A stretch of 64,000 bases of DNA, from positions 558,001 to 622,000 of the forward strand of contig OZ037874.1 in the NCBI GenBank assembly GCA_964035575.1. Direction: 5' to 3'. Source of the DNA: Rhynchopus sp. YZ270_cl-10 (taxonomy: Eukaryota; Euglenozoa; Diplonemea; Diplonemida; Diplonemidae). Positions 23,701 to 34,669 of the stretch are shown piece by piece. The notes under the pieces are model-generated. The model did not search any database, was not told the DNA's origin, and saw only the letters and a program-made list of their open reading frames with translations. A program made the position numbers and the translations under genes. Position 1 is the stretch's first letter, and each line of letters starts with the position of its first letter.

Positions 23701-26700
23701 AAAGGCAGATTGTCCTCAAGGCGTTGTACAACGTCAACTATCCGAAATTTTTATCAGAAGACCTTCTTCTCTTTGAGCTCATCACGCAAGATGTATTCCC
23801 CGACGTTGCAGTCCCTGCCGCGACAAATCAACGTCTCGAAGACGGTCTCCACGACGCAGGAAATGATCTCAAATTGGACATCACAGAGCGTTTCAAGAAG
23901 AAGGCGTTTGAACTGCAAGAAACCTCCACAACGAGGCATGGGGTAATGCTCATTGGGGAAAGCTATGGTGGCAAATCGTCATCTCTCAATTCATTAGCCA
24001 GGGCACAGCAGAGATTAGGGTTTTCCGTCAAAACTGCAGTAATCAATCCAAAAAGCGTTACAATAGCACAGCTCTATGGTACCAACGATGCAGCCGGGGA
24101 GTGGGTCGATGGAGTTCTTTCAAAAATATTTAAATCCGCGAGTCGGTGTACACTTGAATCGCAAAAGCATTGGATTGTCTTAGACGGCCCCGTCGATGCC
24201 TTATGGATTGAATCAATGAACACAACGTTGGATGACAACAAAAAGCTTTCTCTCTTGAACGGTGATAACATAAAGATGACTTCTCGGATGAATCTGTTTT
24301 TTGAAACGGATAATCTGTTAGCTGCTTCGCCTGCGACGGTGTCACGATGTGGCATGGTGTACTACACACTACAGACCGCAGAGTGTATCACCTCAATCAG
24401 AAAAACCTGGGTCAACGCGCTTCCAATCGAAGTAATCATAAGCAAAAACCAGATCAATGCACTTCTCGATGTCTTCCTCATGAGCACTGTCATATTCCTC
24501 AAACGTCACACCGAAACCAAAGGCGATTTCTGTCTCCCCAACGTAACAATCTCTCTCGTAAACTGCGCGGTATCTTTCTTCGCGCTTTTTAAAGGGTTTC
24601 TCTTCACTGTATTCGGTCTAAACTATGTTGGAGAAAGAGTAAAAACTAATACGATTGATGCTCTGACAGACTGTGAGGTGAATGCTTATGTGGAAGGGTT
24701 CTTTCTCCTCTCTCTGGCATGGGGTTTTGGAGGAGGGTTAAGCACGCATGGGAGAAATGAGTTTTCAGGGCATTTGGTGAGGAAGATTAAATCGTTGAAG
24801 ATGTCGTCGAAGGAAAGGGAGAAGGAGAAGGAGAAGGAGGCCTCAGAGGAGGCCAATACACCGCATGTCGAATTGAATGTACAGCCGCCTAGCTTTGACG
24901 CAAACCCTGAGTTTTTTTCGCTTTTCGACTACTGTTTTGTTGCTGATATTGAAACTTCTGGTTACCAATGGATTCCTTGGCTTGCTTTAAACGCATCAAC
25001 TCAAGACACTGCAACCCAATTCCATGAGGTGATAGTGCACACCGCTGATACATCGAGACTAGCATTTTTCCTTTCTCGCCTTGTTGATGCTGAGGTTCCT
25101 GCACTTATAACGGGTTGTACTGGAACCGGAAAATCTTTGATAGTCAAAAACGTTATCAAAGAGAAGATGGCGTCTTCTCCAGAATCTGAGAACAATCTCT
25201 TCCTTTCACACTACATCCAACTCTCCGGGAGGACGACAGCATCGCAGATACGGCATTCATTGGAAGCAAGATTAGAGAGTCGGTCCAAAACGGTGATGAG
25301 GCCTCCCCATGGAAAGAAATGTATTGTTTTTATTGATGACCTTTCGATGCCGACTGCAGAGATGAATGGGGCACAGCCGCCGTTGGAGTTGTTGAGGCAG
25401 TGGCAGGACAGAGGAGGGTGGTATACCTTCAAGGCAGCAAGCACTGCAGGGGTGCGGAGTGTCGAAGGGTTGTCGTTGGTGTCCTGCAGGTCGCAGGATA
25501 AGAATGCGGTTTCTGCGCGGATTTTGAGGCATTTTGCGCAGTTTTCTGTTCAAGAATTTGATGAAGAAACGCTCTTTTCTGTATTCAGCTCGCTTCTTGA
25601 ATGGATCGCTACATCAAACAGCTACCCTGCTGGAGTAGACCTTAAGGCTCAACACAGTATCATCCACGCTAGCATCGCTCTCTACCAAAAGGTAAAAACC
25701 ACCTTTTCCGCTACACCTGACACTCCACACTATGCATTTAACGTTCGAGACCTATTCAAAGTCTTTCAAGGGATGAATCTCTGCGCTGGGGTTACCATCA
25801 ACGGCTTTGAAAATGTCTGCAAGCTTTGGGTCCACGAATGCACCAGAGTCTTTTCCGACCGTCTTATCGTTGATATGGACGAAAACCGTTTCCGCGAGGC
25901 GTTAAACAGCGTGATGCATACGTACCTGAAGAGGCCGTTGATTTCGTGTCTCAATGAAGACCCAAACTCTCCTATTATTTTCGATGCAATCACCTTTGCT
26001 GCAGAGGAGGAGCCGATGTACCGTGATATGGCGGATTTTGGTGCGTTGCGGAGTCGTGTAGAGGTGCTTCAGCGGGAGCATGATGGTCGGGCTGCATTGC
26101 AAAGCCAGCAGGGTGGGACCTCGCAGGGATTGAATTTGGTTATCTTCGATTATGTAGTACAGCATGTCAGTAGGGTGGCGCGTATCTTGAAGCTTCAAGG
26201 GGGGCATGCCCTGCTGATTGGATTGGGGGGTAGAGGCAGGCAGTCTTGTGCAAAGCTTGCGACAGCATTGTGTGAATATGAGTTGTTTCGAACAAAATGC
26301 ATTAAAAGCTATGGAAGAGAGAATTGGCGTGATGACCTGCGGGCAGTGATCAAAGCTGCTGCGGGGCCGACAAACGCAGCGCCAACAACCTTCCTTTTGA
26401 CAGATGAATGCATTAAAGACGAAAGCTTCCTCGAAGACGTTTCCTGTCTACTGAATACCGGAGAAATCCCCGAACTATTTGAAGAAGAAGAATGCGCATC
26501 ACTTCTCGAAGGCATCGCACGCTTAGCAAAGGAACAGGGCATACGCAACCTACACACCAGAGAGCAGTTGTGGGATTTCTTTGTTGTCCGGACGCAGGCG
26601 GAGCTTCATGTTGTTATGTGTTTCTCCCCGGTAGGAGACGTTCTCCGGACACGCCTCAGGGTTTTCCCTGCATTGGCAAACTGCTGTTCAATCGACCATT

Positions 26701-29700
26701 TTGGAAGCTGGCCGGCAGAAGGCTTGGTTTCTCTAGGAAAGCACTTTCTCGAGCAGGTCCCCGACATCCCACCGAACATCCGAGAGAAGGTTGTCAATTC
26801 TATGGTCCAAATCCATACCACAACGAGGGAAGCTGCCACCGCATACCAGGTGTCCACTGGACACGCCTTGCATGTTACCCCGACCGCGTTTTTGGAGATT
26901 CTGGCTTCATTTAAATCGCTTTTTGAGATAAAAACAGCGCAGGCTGCGAATTTGCAGAGGCGGTATACTGTTGGTATTGAGCAGTTGAAGACGACAGAAC
27001 AGTCGGTTGGTGCGATGCAGTCCTTGCTTGAAGTACAGCAACCGAACCTCGTTAGAATGAAGGAAGAGACGACAGCGTTGATCGCGCACATCGAGGAGGA
27101 CGAGGAGGAGGCAGACATCACCCGGCAGTCCGTCGCCATCGAGGAGCGTGCTGCAAACGAGAAAGCAGAAGAAGCCAGAAAAATCAAAGAAGCCTGTCAA
27201 TCCGTGCTATCCCGCGCAATGCCCGCCCTCGACGCCGCCATGGCACAACTCCAAGAAATCGACAAACGCCAGATCGTCGAAATCCGCACCATGACGAACC
27301 CTTCCGAAAAGGTAAAACAGGTCATGGCATCAGTCTGCGTCTGCCTCGGCATCAAGCCTATCATGGAGAGCGATCCGACCAACCCACTCTCCAAGAAAAA
27401 GCGTCCTGAGTATTGGGGCCCAGCCAAAAAGCTGATGTCCGACACAAATGAGTTTCTCACACTTCTCTTGACATACAAAGACAGGGACGAAGGGCTCGAC
27501 CCTATCATCTTCGAATCTGGTACCGGGCTGATCCAACCGTTCATCCACGATAAGAACTTCTTGCCTGATAAGGTAAGGTCTTTGTCAAAGGCATTGGCGC
27601 CAGTGTGTGCTTGGGTGCTCGCGATGGAGAAGTATTATCAGGTGGAGAAGAGGGTGCGTCCAAAGAAAGCGGAGCTTGGGGTTGCGCAAGAGGAATATGA
27701 CCGGGCAATGGAGATTTTAATGTTGAAGAAGGAGGAATTAGCTACGATTGACCATCGTCTCGAACGGATGCGTGGAGAGCTTGCAACGAGGCAGCGTGAA
27801 CGGAAGAGTCTTGAGGATGAGTATGGGGTGACCGTCAAAAAGCTGGATCGCGCAGAAAAGATTATTGTAGGGCTTGCGGGGGAGAAGGTGCGATACGTTC
27901 AACAGCTTGAAGTGCAGAAAAGCGCGGCGCAACATGTTATCGGGGATTGTGTGCTTTCTGCATCACATTTTGCTTATTTAGCAGCATTTCCTCAGGTTTA
28001 TAGAGAAAAAATGTTGTCCCGTTGGCGCATTCACGTGAGCCAGCAGGTTCCGGTCTCACCGTCGTATAGTTTGCGTATGATGCTTGGTGACGATGTGGTT
28101 GTAGAGGAATGGGCAATGCAAGGGTTGCCGCATGACAGCTTCTCTGTTGACAACGCATTGATCATGGAGCACAGCAGGCGGAGCGCCCTTCTGCTCGACC
28201 CCGAACAGCAGGCCTGCGTCTGGCTGAAGGAACGCTACTCCCGCGCCAACCTGCAGGTCCTCACCTCCCATCAGGAAGGATATATCAAAAGCATTGCCGT
28301 CGCCGTACGCACGGGATGCCCCGTTCTCGTAGAGCTAAGCTCTACCTATATCGACCCCGCATTAAACCCACTTCTCCTCAAACAGTTTAGCAAAGATATG
28401 AACGGCAACTACCGTGTCACAATAGGCGACCAAGACGTCGAGGTGCACAAAAACTGGCTCTGTACCGGAAGCGATGGGGACGGCAAACGGGCCTCATTGT
28501 TCCTTGCTATCAAAGAGGCGAATCCAGGGTTTACACCAGAAACGGCAGCGAAGGTGACGATGGTTACCTTTGGTATTACCACAGAAGGTTTGCAGAGCCA
28601 GGTCCTCGGGAGGGTAGTGCAATTTGAAGAGCGTGAACAATACGACAAAAAAACGATGAACGTCAAACAAAGCACCATCAACAAGCTAGAATTGAAACGA
28701 AAGGAGGACGAAATTTTGGGTCTTCTTTCCGAAGAAGGCAGTATTTTGGACAATGAAACTGCAATCACTGCGTTAAATGAAGCAAAACGGGTGGCAGAGG
28801 AGACTCAAGTTGCGCAAAACGAAGTCGAACGCATTTTAGCACAGTTCGACCGCACCAAAAAGCGCTTCACCGACGTTGCTGTTAAGGTGTCTGCTCTGTT
28901 TTTTTGCATTTCTGAATTCCGAGAGGTGAGTTGCATGTACATTTTCTCTTTGCAGTGGTTTCTTGCTGTCTTTGGGAGGGCCTTGGAGGCGTCTAAACAG
29001 CAGGACGCCGATCTCGTAAATGAGGACCGCAATGCAAGCATTGTACACACCTTTGTGGAGTCCATCTTCAAGAACGTCTCGCGGTCGCTCATGGCAGAGC
29101 ACTGTCTCCTCCTTTCATTCCTCATGAGCTGTGCGCTTGCTGTCGACATACCACCAGAGTACATCACATTCATCTGCACACTGGGCATGGACCAACCAAT
29201 ACCACGCAACCCAATCTGCCCTCAATGGTGTCCAGAAAGCGCCTGGAAGAGTGTCATAAAACTCTCACGACACCTTCCCGAACACTTCGGGAACCTCGAT
29301 ATGATCATCGCCAACGAAAAGGAAAGGGAGTTCCGTGAGTGGTACTCCTTAGAAAAACCCTTCGCATTTCCTGGGGAAAACGAAGACGTCATCACCACCA
29401 CCTCCACTGGGGTAGGGTTTTTACCGGACGTAGGTCTCCACCGCGCGAGCGACGGAAGAGGAGACAGCGTCAAGATAAACTTTTTGAAATTACTTCTCCT
29501 CCGCGCACTCCGCCCCGACTGCTTTGTGTTAGGTGTCAAACAGTTTATCGCTACGCACCCTCTCCTTGGCGAAAAATACACTGTCTCCCCTGTCACAAGC
29601 ATTGCACAGATTTACCGCGAAGCGAGCAGTGGTCCTACCACCCCTATAGTCTTTGTACTAACCCCAGGTGTCGACCCTATGACTGAAGTACGCGATTTGG

Positions 29701-32700
29701 CTTCATCTGAACAGATGGCACTGCGCATGCACACCGTCTCTCTTGGCCAGGGGGTGCGTGAAAGGGTGGAGAAGCTTCTCTCGGAGGGGAGAGCATCGGG
29801 GTGGTGGGTGGTTTTGCAAAACTGCCACCTCTACCAAGACTGGATGCCAAGCCTCGAACGGATCATCTCGGAATGCGCGCGACCCACCAAAGCAAGCTCC
29901 GTCCACCCCGACTTCCGTCTCTGGCTGACCTCCCTTCCGTGCTCCTACTTCCCTCAAACCGCGCTCACCTCCGGTCTAAAAATCATGCTCGAACCACCAA
30001 AAGGACTCAAAGCGAACATGCAGACTTCCTTTTCTGGGATGCTTTTGAGTGACCCTGATTTTTATGGTGGGGATGTTGTGTGGAAGCGGCTGTGCTTTGC
30101 ATTAACATTCTTCCACGGGGTAGTACAGGAACGCCGATCATACGGTGCATTAGGCTGGAACATCCCCTACGGTTTCAACGGAACAGATCTCTCCATCTCC
30201 CTGAAACTCCTTAAGGAGCTCTTAGAAGCTTATGACGCTGTACCCTGGGATGCCCTATTATATTTAACTGGAGAATGTAATTATGGAGGTCGGGTCACAG
30301 ATGAGCGTGACCGGCGGCTGCTTTCGGTTTTGTTGCAAAGGTTTTATAATGAAAAGGTGCTGGATGCGGATCACTGCTTTGATGATACAGATTTAACTAA
30401 TAAAAACGATCCGTTTCAAGAGGAACCACCGCATCTTTTCTACAAACAGATTGACCCGAAGGTGCAAGAACCCTTAACGCATATCCAAAAATTTCCGGAA
30501 GAAACCCCGGCATCGATTCAAGGATTTCATAGCAACGCTGATATTGTGAAAAGCCAGAGGGAAGGTGCATCATTAATGGCTGACATTATTGCGGCATCTC
30601 CAAAACTGTTAAATGGTGTGGATGAAGGCGATGAAGAAGGGAGTGATCTGTTTGCGCTGAACCCTGATCAGGTTGATTCAGAGAAAGCGCTGTCTGCCGA
30701 CATTGCAAGAACCCTGCTTGACACCTTTCCGAAGAATTTTGCTGTCGACACGGTGCGTGCTAAATACCCGGTTTCCTTCGAGGCTTCGTTGCATACGGTG
30801 CTTCTTACGGAGGTGATGAGATATAATACCCTTCTCGATGTGGTTCGTTTGTCGTTGAAGCAGCTTTGCGAGGCTTTTAGGGGGGACACCATTTTGACTG
30901 AAGTGTTGGAAGAAATGGGGTCGGAGTTGTTTCATGGAAAAATTCCGTCTCTTTGGCTGAAGGCCTCATACCCCTCTGTCAAGTCTCTGCAGGCTTATGT
31001 ACTGGATTTAAAAAAGCGGGTCGCGTTTTTGGGTGATTGGATTGAGATTGGCGCGCCAAAGGTGTTTTGGCTGCCGGGGTTTTATTTTACGCAGGTGTTT
31101 TTGACGGCGGTGCAGCAGCAGCACTCTAGGAAGCATAACATGGAAATCGATTCTTTGACATGGAATTTTGACATTCTGAAGCCCGACAGCCCAGAGCTTG
31201 CGAAAGAAGTAGATGGGTGTCTGGTTAATGGACTGCATCTAGAGGGTGCAGCGTGGAATGCACGGCAAGGTGTTCTCGTAGAGGCCGAGCATAGGGTACT
31301 ATACGAGTCGTTCCCGACAGTATGGCTCACGAACAAGGAGAGGAAGCATACGATCAGCAAGCTCGCGTCGCATGAGTTCGACAACGAATGCGGCAAAGCC
31401 TCAGGGGATATCGTACACCTGAAGGTGCCGCTGTACAGAACGACGGAGAGGAAGGGCGTTTTGAGGTATGGTTTTGAGTTTGGATTTCCAAAGGGATATC
31501 GGCGCGATTTTATTTTATAGATGATGTGCGAAAACGAATGTGATTGAAGGACGAAGAGGCTTAGGTTCGTCTTATAAACTTTTTTTTATTTTTTTGCGCG
31601 ATTTTCCTTTTTGTGATACGCAAAAGGAGACAAACGCTGGACAACTATTTCTTTGAAAAGGAATGTATCTGAATCGTTGTTTTTAAGTTTTGATTAAGTG
31701 AGCAAGGTTTGGTAGTAGGTTGCAAACCTTTAGTTACATTGAGATTTGGAAGATTGCAATGATTCAAACCTAGCAATCAGGTTTGTGTAAAAAGGATGCA
31801 AACAAATTCAAGGTTTAGAGTGTCACACCCATAAGCCACACTGGAAGGGAGATGTGCCACTGCTTGAGGACGCAGCACAGTATCCTAATGTACTGAAGAA
31901 TACGGTGCAGTATCACTTCAGGCACTCCGCTAGGTACTAAAGTTCTGTTGATTGTCAACAGAACTTTTTGAAAATGGGGAAAAAAAGAAAAAAAAAAAAA
32001 AGTTCTGCTAAGTGGTTCAGACCCGTTCTACCTGTCAAAAAAGCTCAGGAGAAGAAGATATGGAGAGGTGAGTGCTCAAACGTCCCAAAAAAGTCAAAAT
32101 CGGGCGTTGGTAAAAAAAAAAGTTGCGTACCGTGCGCCTGCGGCGCAAGCATGTACCCCACCAACGTGGACCATCAACAGAATATTTTCAAAATCGGAAA
32201 TCCTAGCGGAGAGCCTGTATCACTTACAGAGTTTCCGCCAAGGTGTACCGGGGTGTACTTTGGTACACCCCAATATTTTTCCAGGAAAAAATTGGATTTT
32301 TACAGGGATTCGGGGTGTACCAAAGTACACCCCGAGAAAAATGGGGTTTTAAGAGGTTGTAGATGACCCCCCGTGGTCATGTGACCCCACCGTGCAGAGC
32401 GTTTGGCTCGCTGTGTCAAAAGAAGTGGAAGAAAAGGGGGGAAAAATCTAGGGAAAAAAGAAAAAAAAAAAAAAGTAGCGTACCGTGCGCCTGCGGCGCT
32501 GTGTTGCTGGCTATTTGATGTTGCTATATTATCATTGACACTTCTGTGTATTGCCCCTTTTTTAAAGGAGGCTTCGGTGCAAGCGACGAATGCATTCACT
32601 TTCTACTACATGTCCCAACGGGATCCCTCTCATCACTCTCACAAGACTCCTTACCTTTCCCCATTGTCTCCTTGATTCCGCTTCCACCTCCTCCTCCAGC

Positions 32701-34669
32701 CAAAGTGATGCCCGTATCGCCTCGTCAACCGTGGGAGGGGTCTCCTTCTTGACCAAGACAAGTCGGCTCTGCCGCAGCTTTGGCAACTTTTTGGGTTTTA
32801 GCACCAGCTTTGATAGCAACCATGTTAAACTTCACAGCTGGTTCGTTTGGAGGTCGGGGGTGGAAGCTTCACAAGGTAAAGGAGTCTTGTGAGAGGGTGA
32901 TGGTATTTGCTTTTTTCATTGCATGGCGCTACACAGTGATTACAGTGCTGCAGAGATGCGCCACATATCTGCAGCCCAGTGGAAGTGACACCCCAACCGG
33001 TAGTGAGCGTATCTCGCGCCTCCCCTTCTTCCCTTTCAACCCTTCCCAAAAAATTTTTTTGGAGCACCCCCGCACGCTTCGCCTCTCTACCTGTGTCTGC
33101 CAGGGAGGCGCGCGCGAAGCGCGCGACGACCGCTTTTTCGGGGAGAAAAAAAAATTTTTTGGGGGTCATTTTCATGGTACACCCCAATTTCTGAAACCCC
33201 AAATCCTGGCGGAAACCCTGACTTACAAAAAAAAAAAAAAAAACACAACACACAGCACGACCGGACACAACTCCAACTTCGTCATGATGTTTGAACTCGA
33301 GGTGAAGCTTGCTGGCGGGAAGATGGAGGTATGGGGTGGACATGACGTGACGCGGGTTTTTAGTGCCCTTTTTATTATTACTATTGGTGCAGTTATTTCT
33401 CTCTTTCTTCCCCTTCTGAATCTGAAGAAAACCCGTGGCTGCTATCTAGTGATAGTAGTCTATAATTAAACAGAAATTTTTCCCTTCTGAATATTCAATC
33501 CTTTTTCTTAGAGTACCTTCTCAACCTCTTTCCATCCATTTATCTCTCTCTCTCTTTTTTAATTTAATTTTTTTTTTTTAAATTGAAAACTTGGTCAGGG
33601 CAGGAGCTTGGAATATGGGTTTGGGGCAAAATCGGGTCAAATTCTGTTAAATCGGGTCAGGTCCCGAGCTTTTCCGCCTTCGGCGGAAAAGCTCTTGTGA
33701 AGACAAACACATGCAGAATGAGAAGGCGCGTTTCACAAAATGGTACACGTTGATGATACACAAGTGTTGCACCATCCCCGCGGAATGCATGTTGCCCTTG
33801 ACACTGGCGATGAGGTCATCAAGGTAGGGTTGCGCAATGGAGGTGTGCAATGTGTGTATAGGCCCTCGCCAGTTCAGGTACTCTCTCTGGGCAGGTGTAC
33901 CCTTCGAGCAAACGTCGGAGGGCGTTCCGTATCCCCGGCAACACTTGTCACTGTCTGAGCCCCTCTTTTGGTGTGTCACCCAGCGAGTTGATCCAATATC
34001 TGGATCGTCAGCTCGCGCCAGTAACCAACGGCTAGGTCGAGTTCGGCATCCCTCTTGGGTTCGGGTTTGATCGGGGTGGAGCGCGCGTTTGAGGGCATTC
34101 TGCCTTCATTGAGCTTCGTGCTCATCGCGGTGGGGTCACATAGTAGTTCCTCATCCTTCTCAGACCCCCTCATGCGACAAGTAGAGTACCCTATTTTTTG
34201 GATTTTCCCCTCAAAAATCTATAGTTTTTTTTTTTTTTTTGTGTTATCAAGCATTGACGAATAGAAATGGAAAACGACGGATGGTGCGTGCCCGCTTAGC
34301 GTATTGTTTTTCCACTAACATCACTCACATTCATCAGTGAAAAACACAAACCTTTTGCGGTGCGATAAACGAAAAAGTGTTTTCTTTATTTCATTTAACT
34401 GTCATATCCTGAAGTCGTTTTCTATTTTTTTTTGCCCTGACCCGTTTTTTTCCATGGGGCCGAAGGAAATCGGGTCAATCTGACCCGATTTAACCCCCAA
34501 GCTCCTCCCCTGAACTTGGTTGTATTAGTGTAGATACCCGAGGATAAACTCCACGATACAAAACGCTTTTACGTAACCACTGCTGAACAATTTTATTTTC
34601 TCTCTCGAACAGACATTGCATCATTGGATCATGCGTGGTGTGGCCTTAGTATGCCAGCTTCCCCACTGA
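17718..34669 (+). CDS. Axonemal dynein heavy chain (inner-arm, single-headed type likely)
   Basis: ATPase motor driving ciliary beating. Exons 17718-31465, 33256-33328 and 34613-34669 join in phase to 4625 residues, the usual family length. The N-terminal ~330 residues are low complexity, followed by the tail and linker. AAA1 P-loop [13 protein letters not shown] is near residue 1789, with the AAA1 signature GCFDEFNRI just after; AAA2 GESYGGKSS near 2079; AAA3 GCTGTGKS near 2466; AAA4 GLGGRGRQS near 2834, with Arg replacing Lys as is common in axonemal chains. Stalk coiled coils flank the microtubule-binding domain (about 3090-3395). The spliced C-terminus reads KGVL, STTGHNSNFV, then HHWIMRGVALVCQL, the standard family end. 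[20 protein letters not shown] matches the DNAH1/3/7/12 group. Lys/Glu-rich inserts occur near residues 815 and 2365. Confidence 0.95.
31466..33255 (+). other. Dynein intron 1 (1790 bp), repeat-laden
   Basis: Bounded by GTATGG and CACAG, with phase 2 on the left giving AG+C = Ser. It contains a hairpin AAGTTCTGTTG/CAACAGAACTT (31938-31964) and two copies of the GCGTACCGTGCGCCTGCGGC repeat fragment (about 32123 and 32474). It also has two GGGGTGTAC/GTACACCCC hairpins (about 32251 and 32315), with a related single arm near 33175, and a GCGCGC hairpin near 33108. Confidence 0.85.
33329..34612 (+). other. Dynein intron 2 (1284 bp) containing a transposon
   Basis: Bounded by GTATGG and GAACAG, phase 0 after ...GGKME. 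It carries a hairpin motif copy (about 33420-33480), then the 33595-34513 TIR element, which is inserted in an inverted copy of the dispersed 47-bp motif (34514-34560). Without the transposon the intron would be about 360 bp. Confidence 0.85.
33595..34513. mobile_element. 919-bp TIR element with 6-bp target duplication in dynein intron 2
   Basis: Left end TCAGGGCAGGAGCTTGG, right end CCAAGCTCCTCCCCTGA (one mismatch), flanked by perfect 6-bp repeats ACTTGG at 33589-33594 and 34514-34519. Subterminal AAATCGGGTCA units occur inverted at both sides (about 33631-33661 and 34468-34495). Empty-site relatives of the target (the dispersed 47-bp motif) occur at 9566-9612 and 14566-14612. No transposase frame was seen. 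Confidence 0.78.

Noticed and set aside
28887-28956. Intron inside the large dynein exon (GTGTCTGC ... CTTTGCAG)
   Set aside because: The segment encodes SALFFCISEF ... MYIFSLQWF, which matches the conserved post-stalk block of dyneins, so it is coding.
31466-31520. In-frame read-through end of dynein (RYGFEFGFPKG ending at TAG)
   Set aside because: It does not match the family, whereas splicing at 31466 restores the STTGH motif in phase.
32780-33469. Separate 229-codon gene in the dynein 3' region
   Set aside because: Only its STTGHNSNFV part is conserved; that is dynein exon 2, and the remainder is intron translation.
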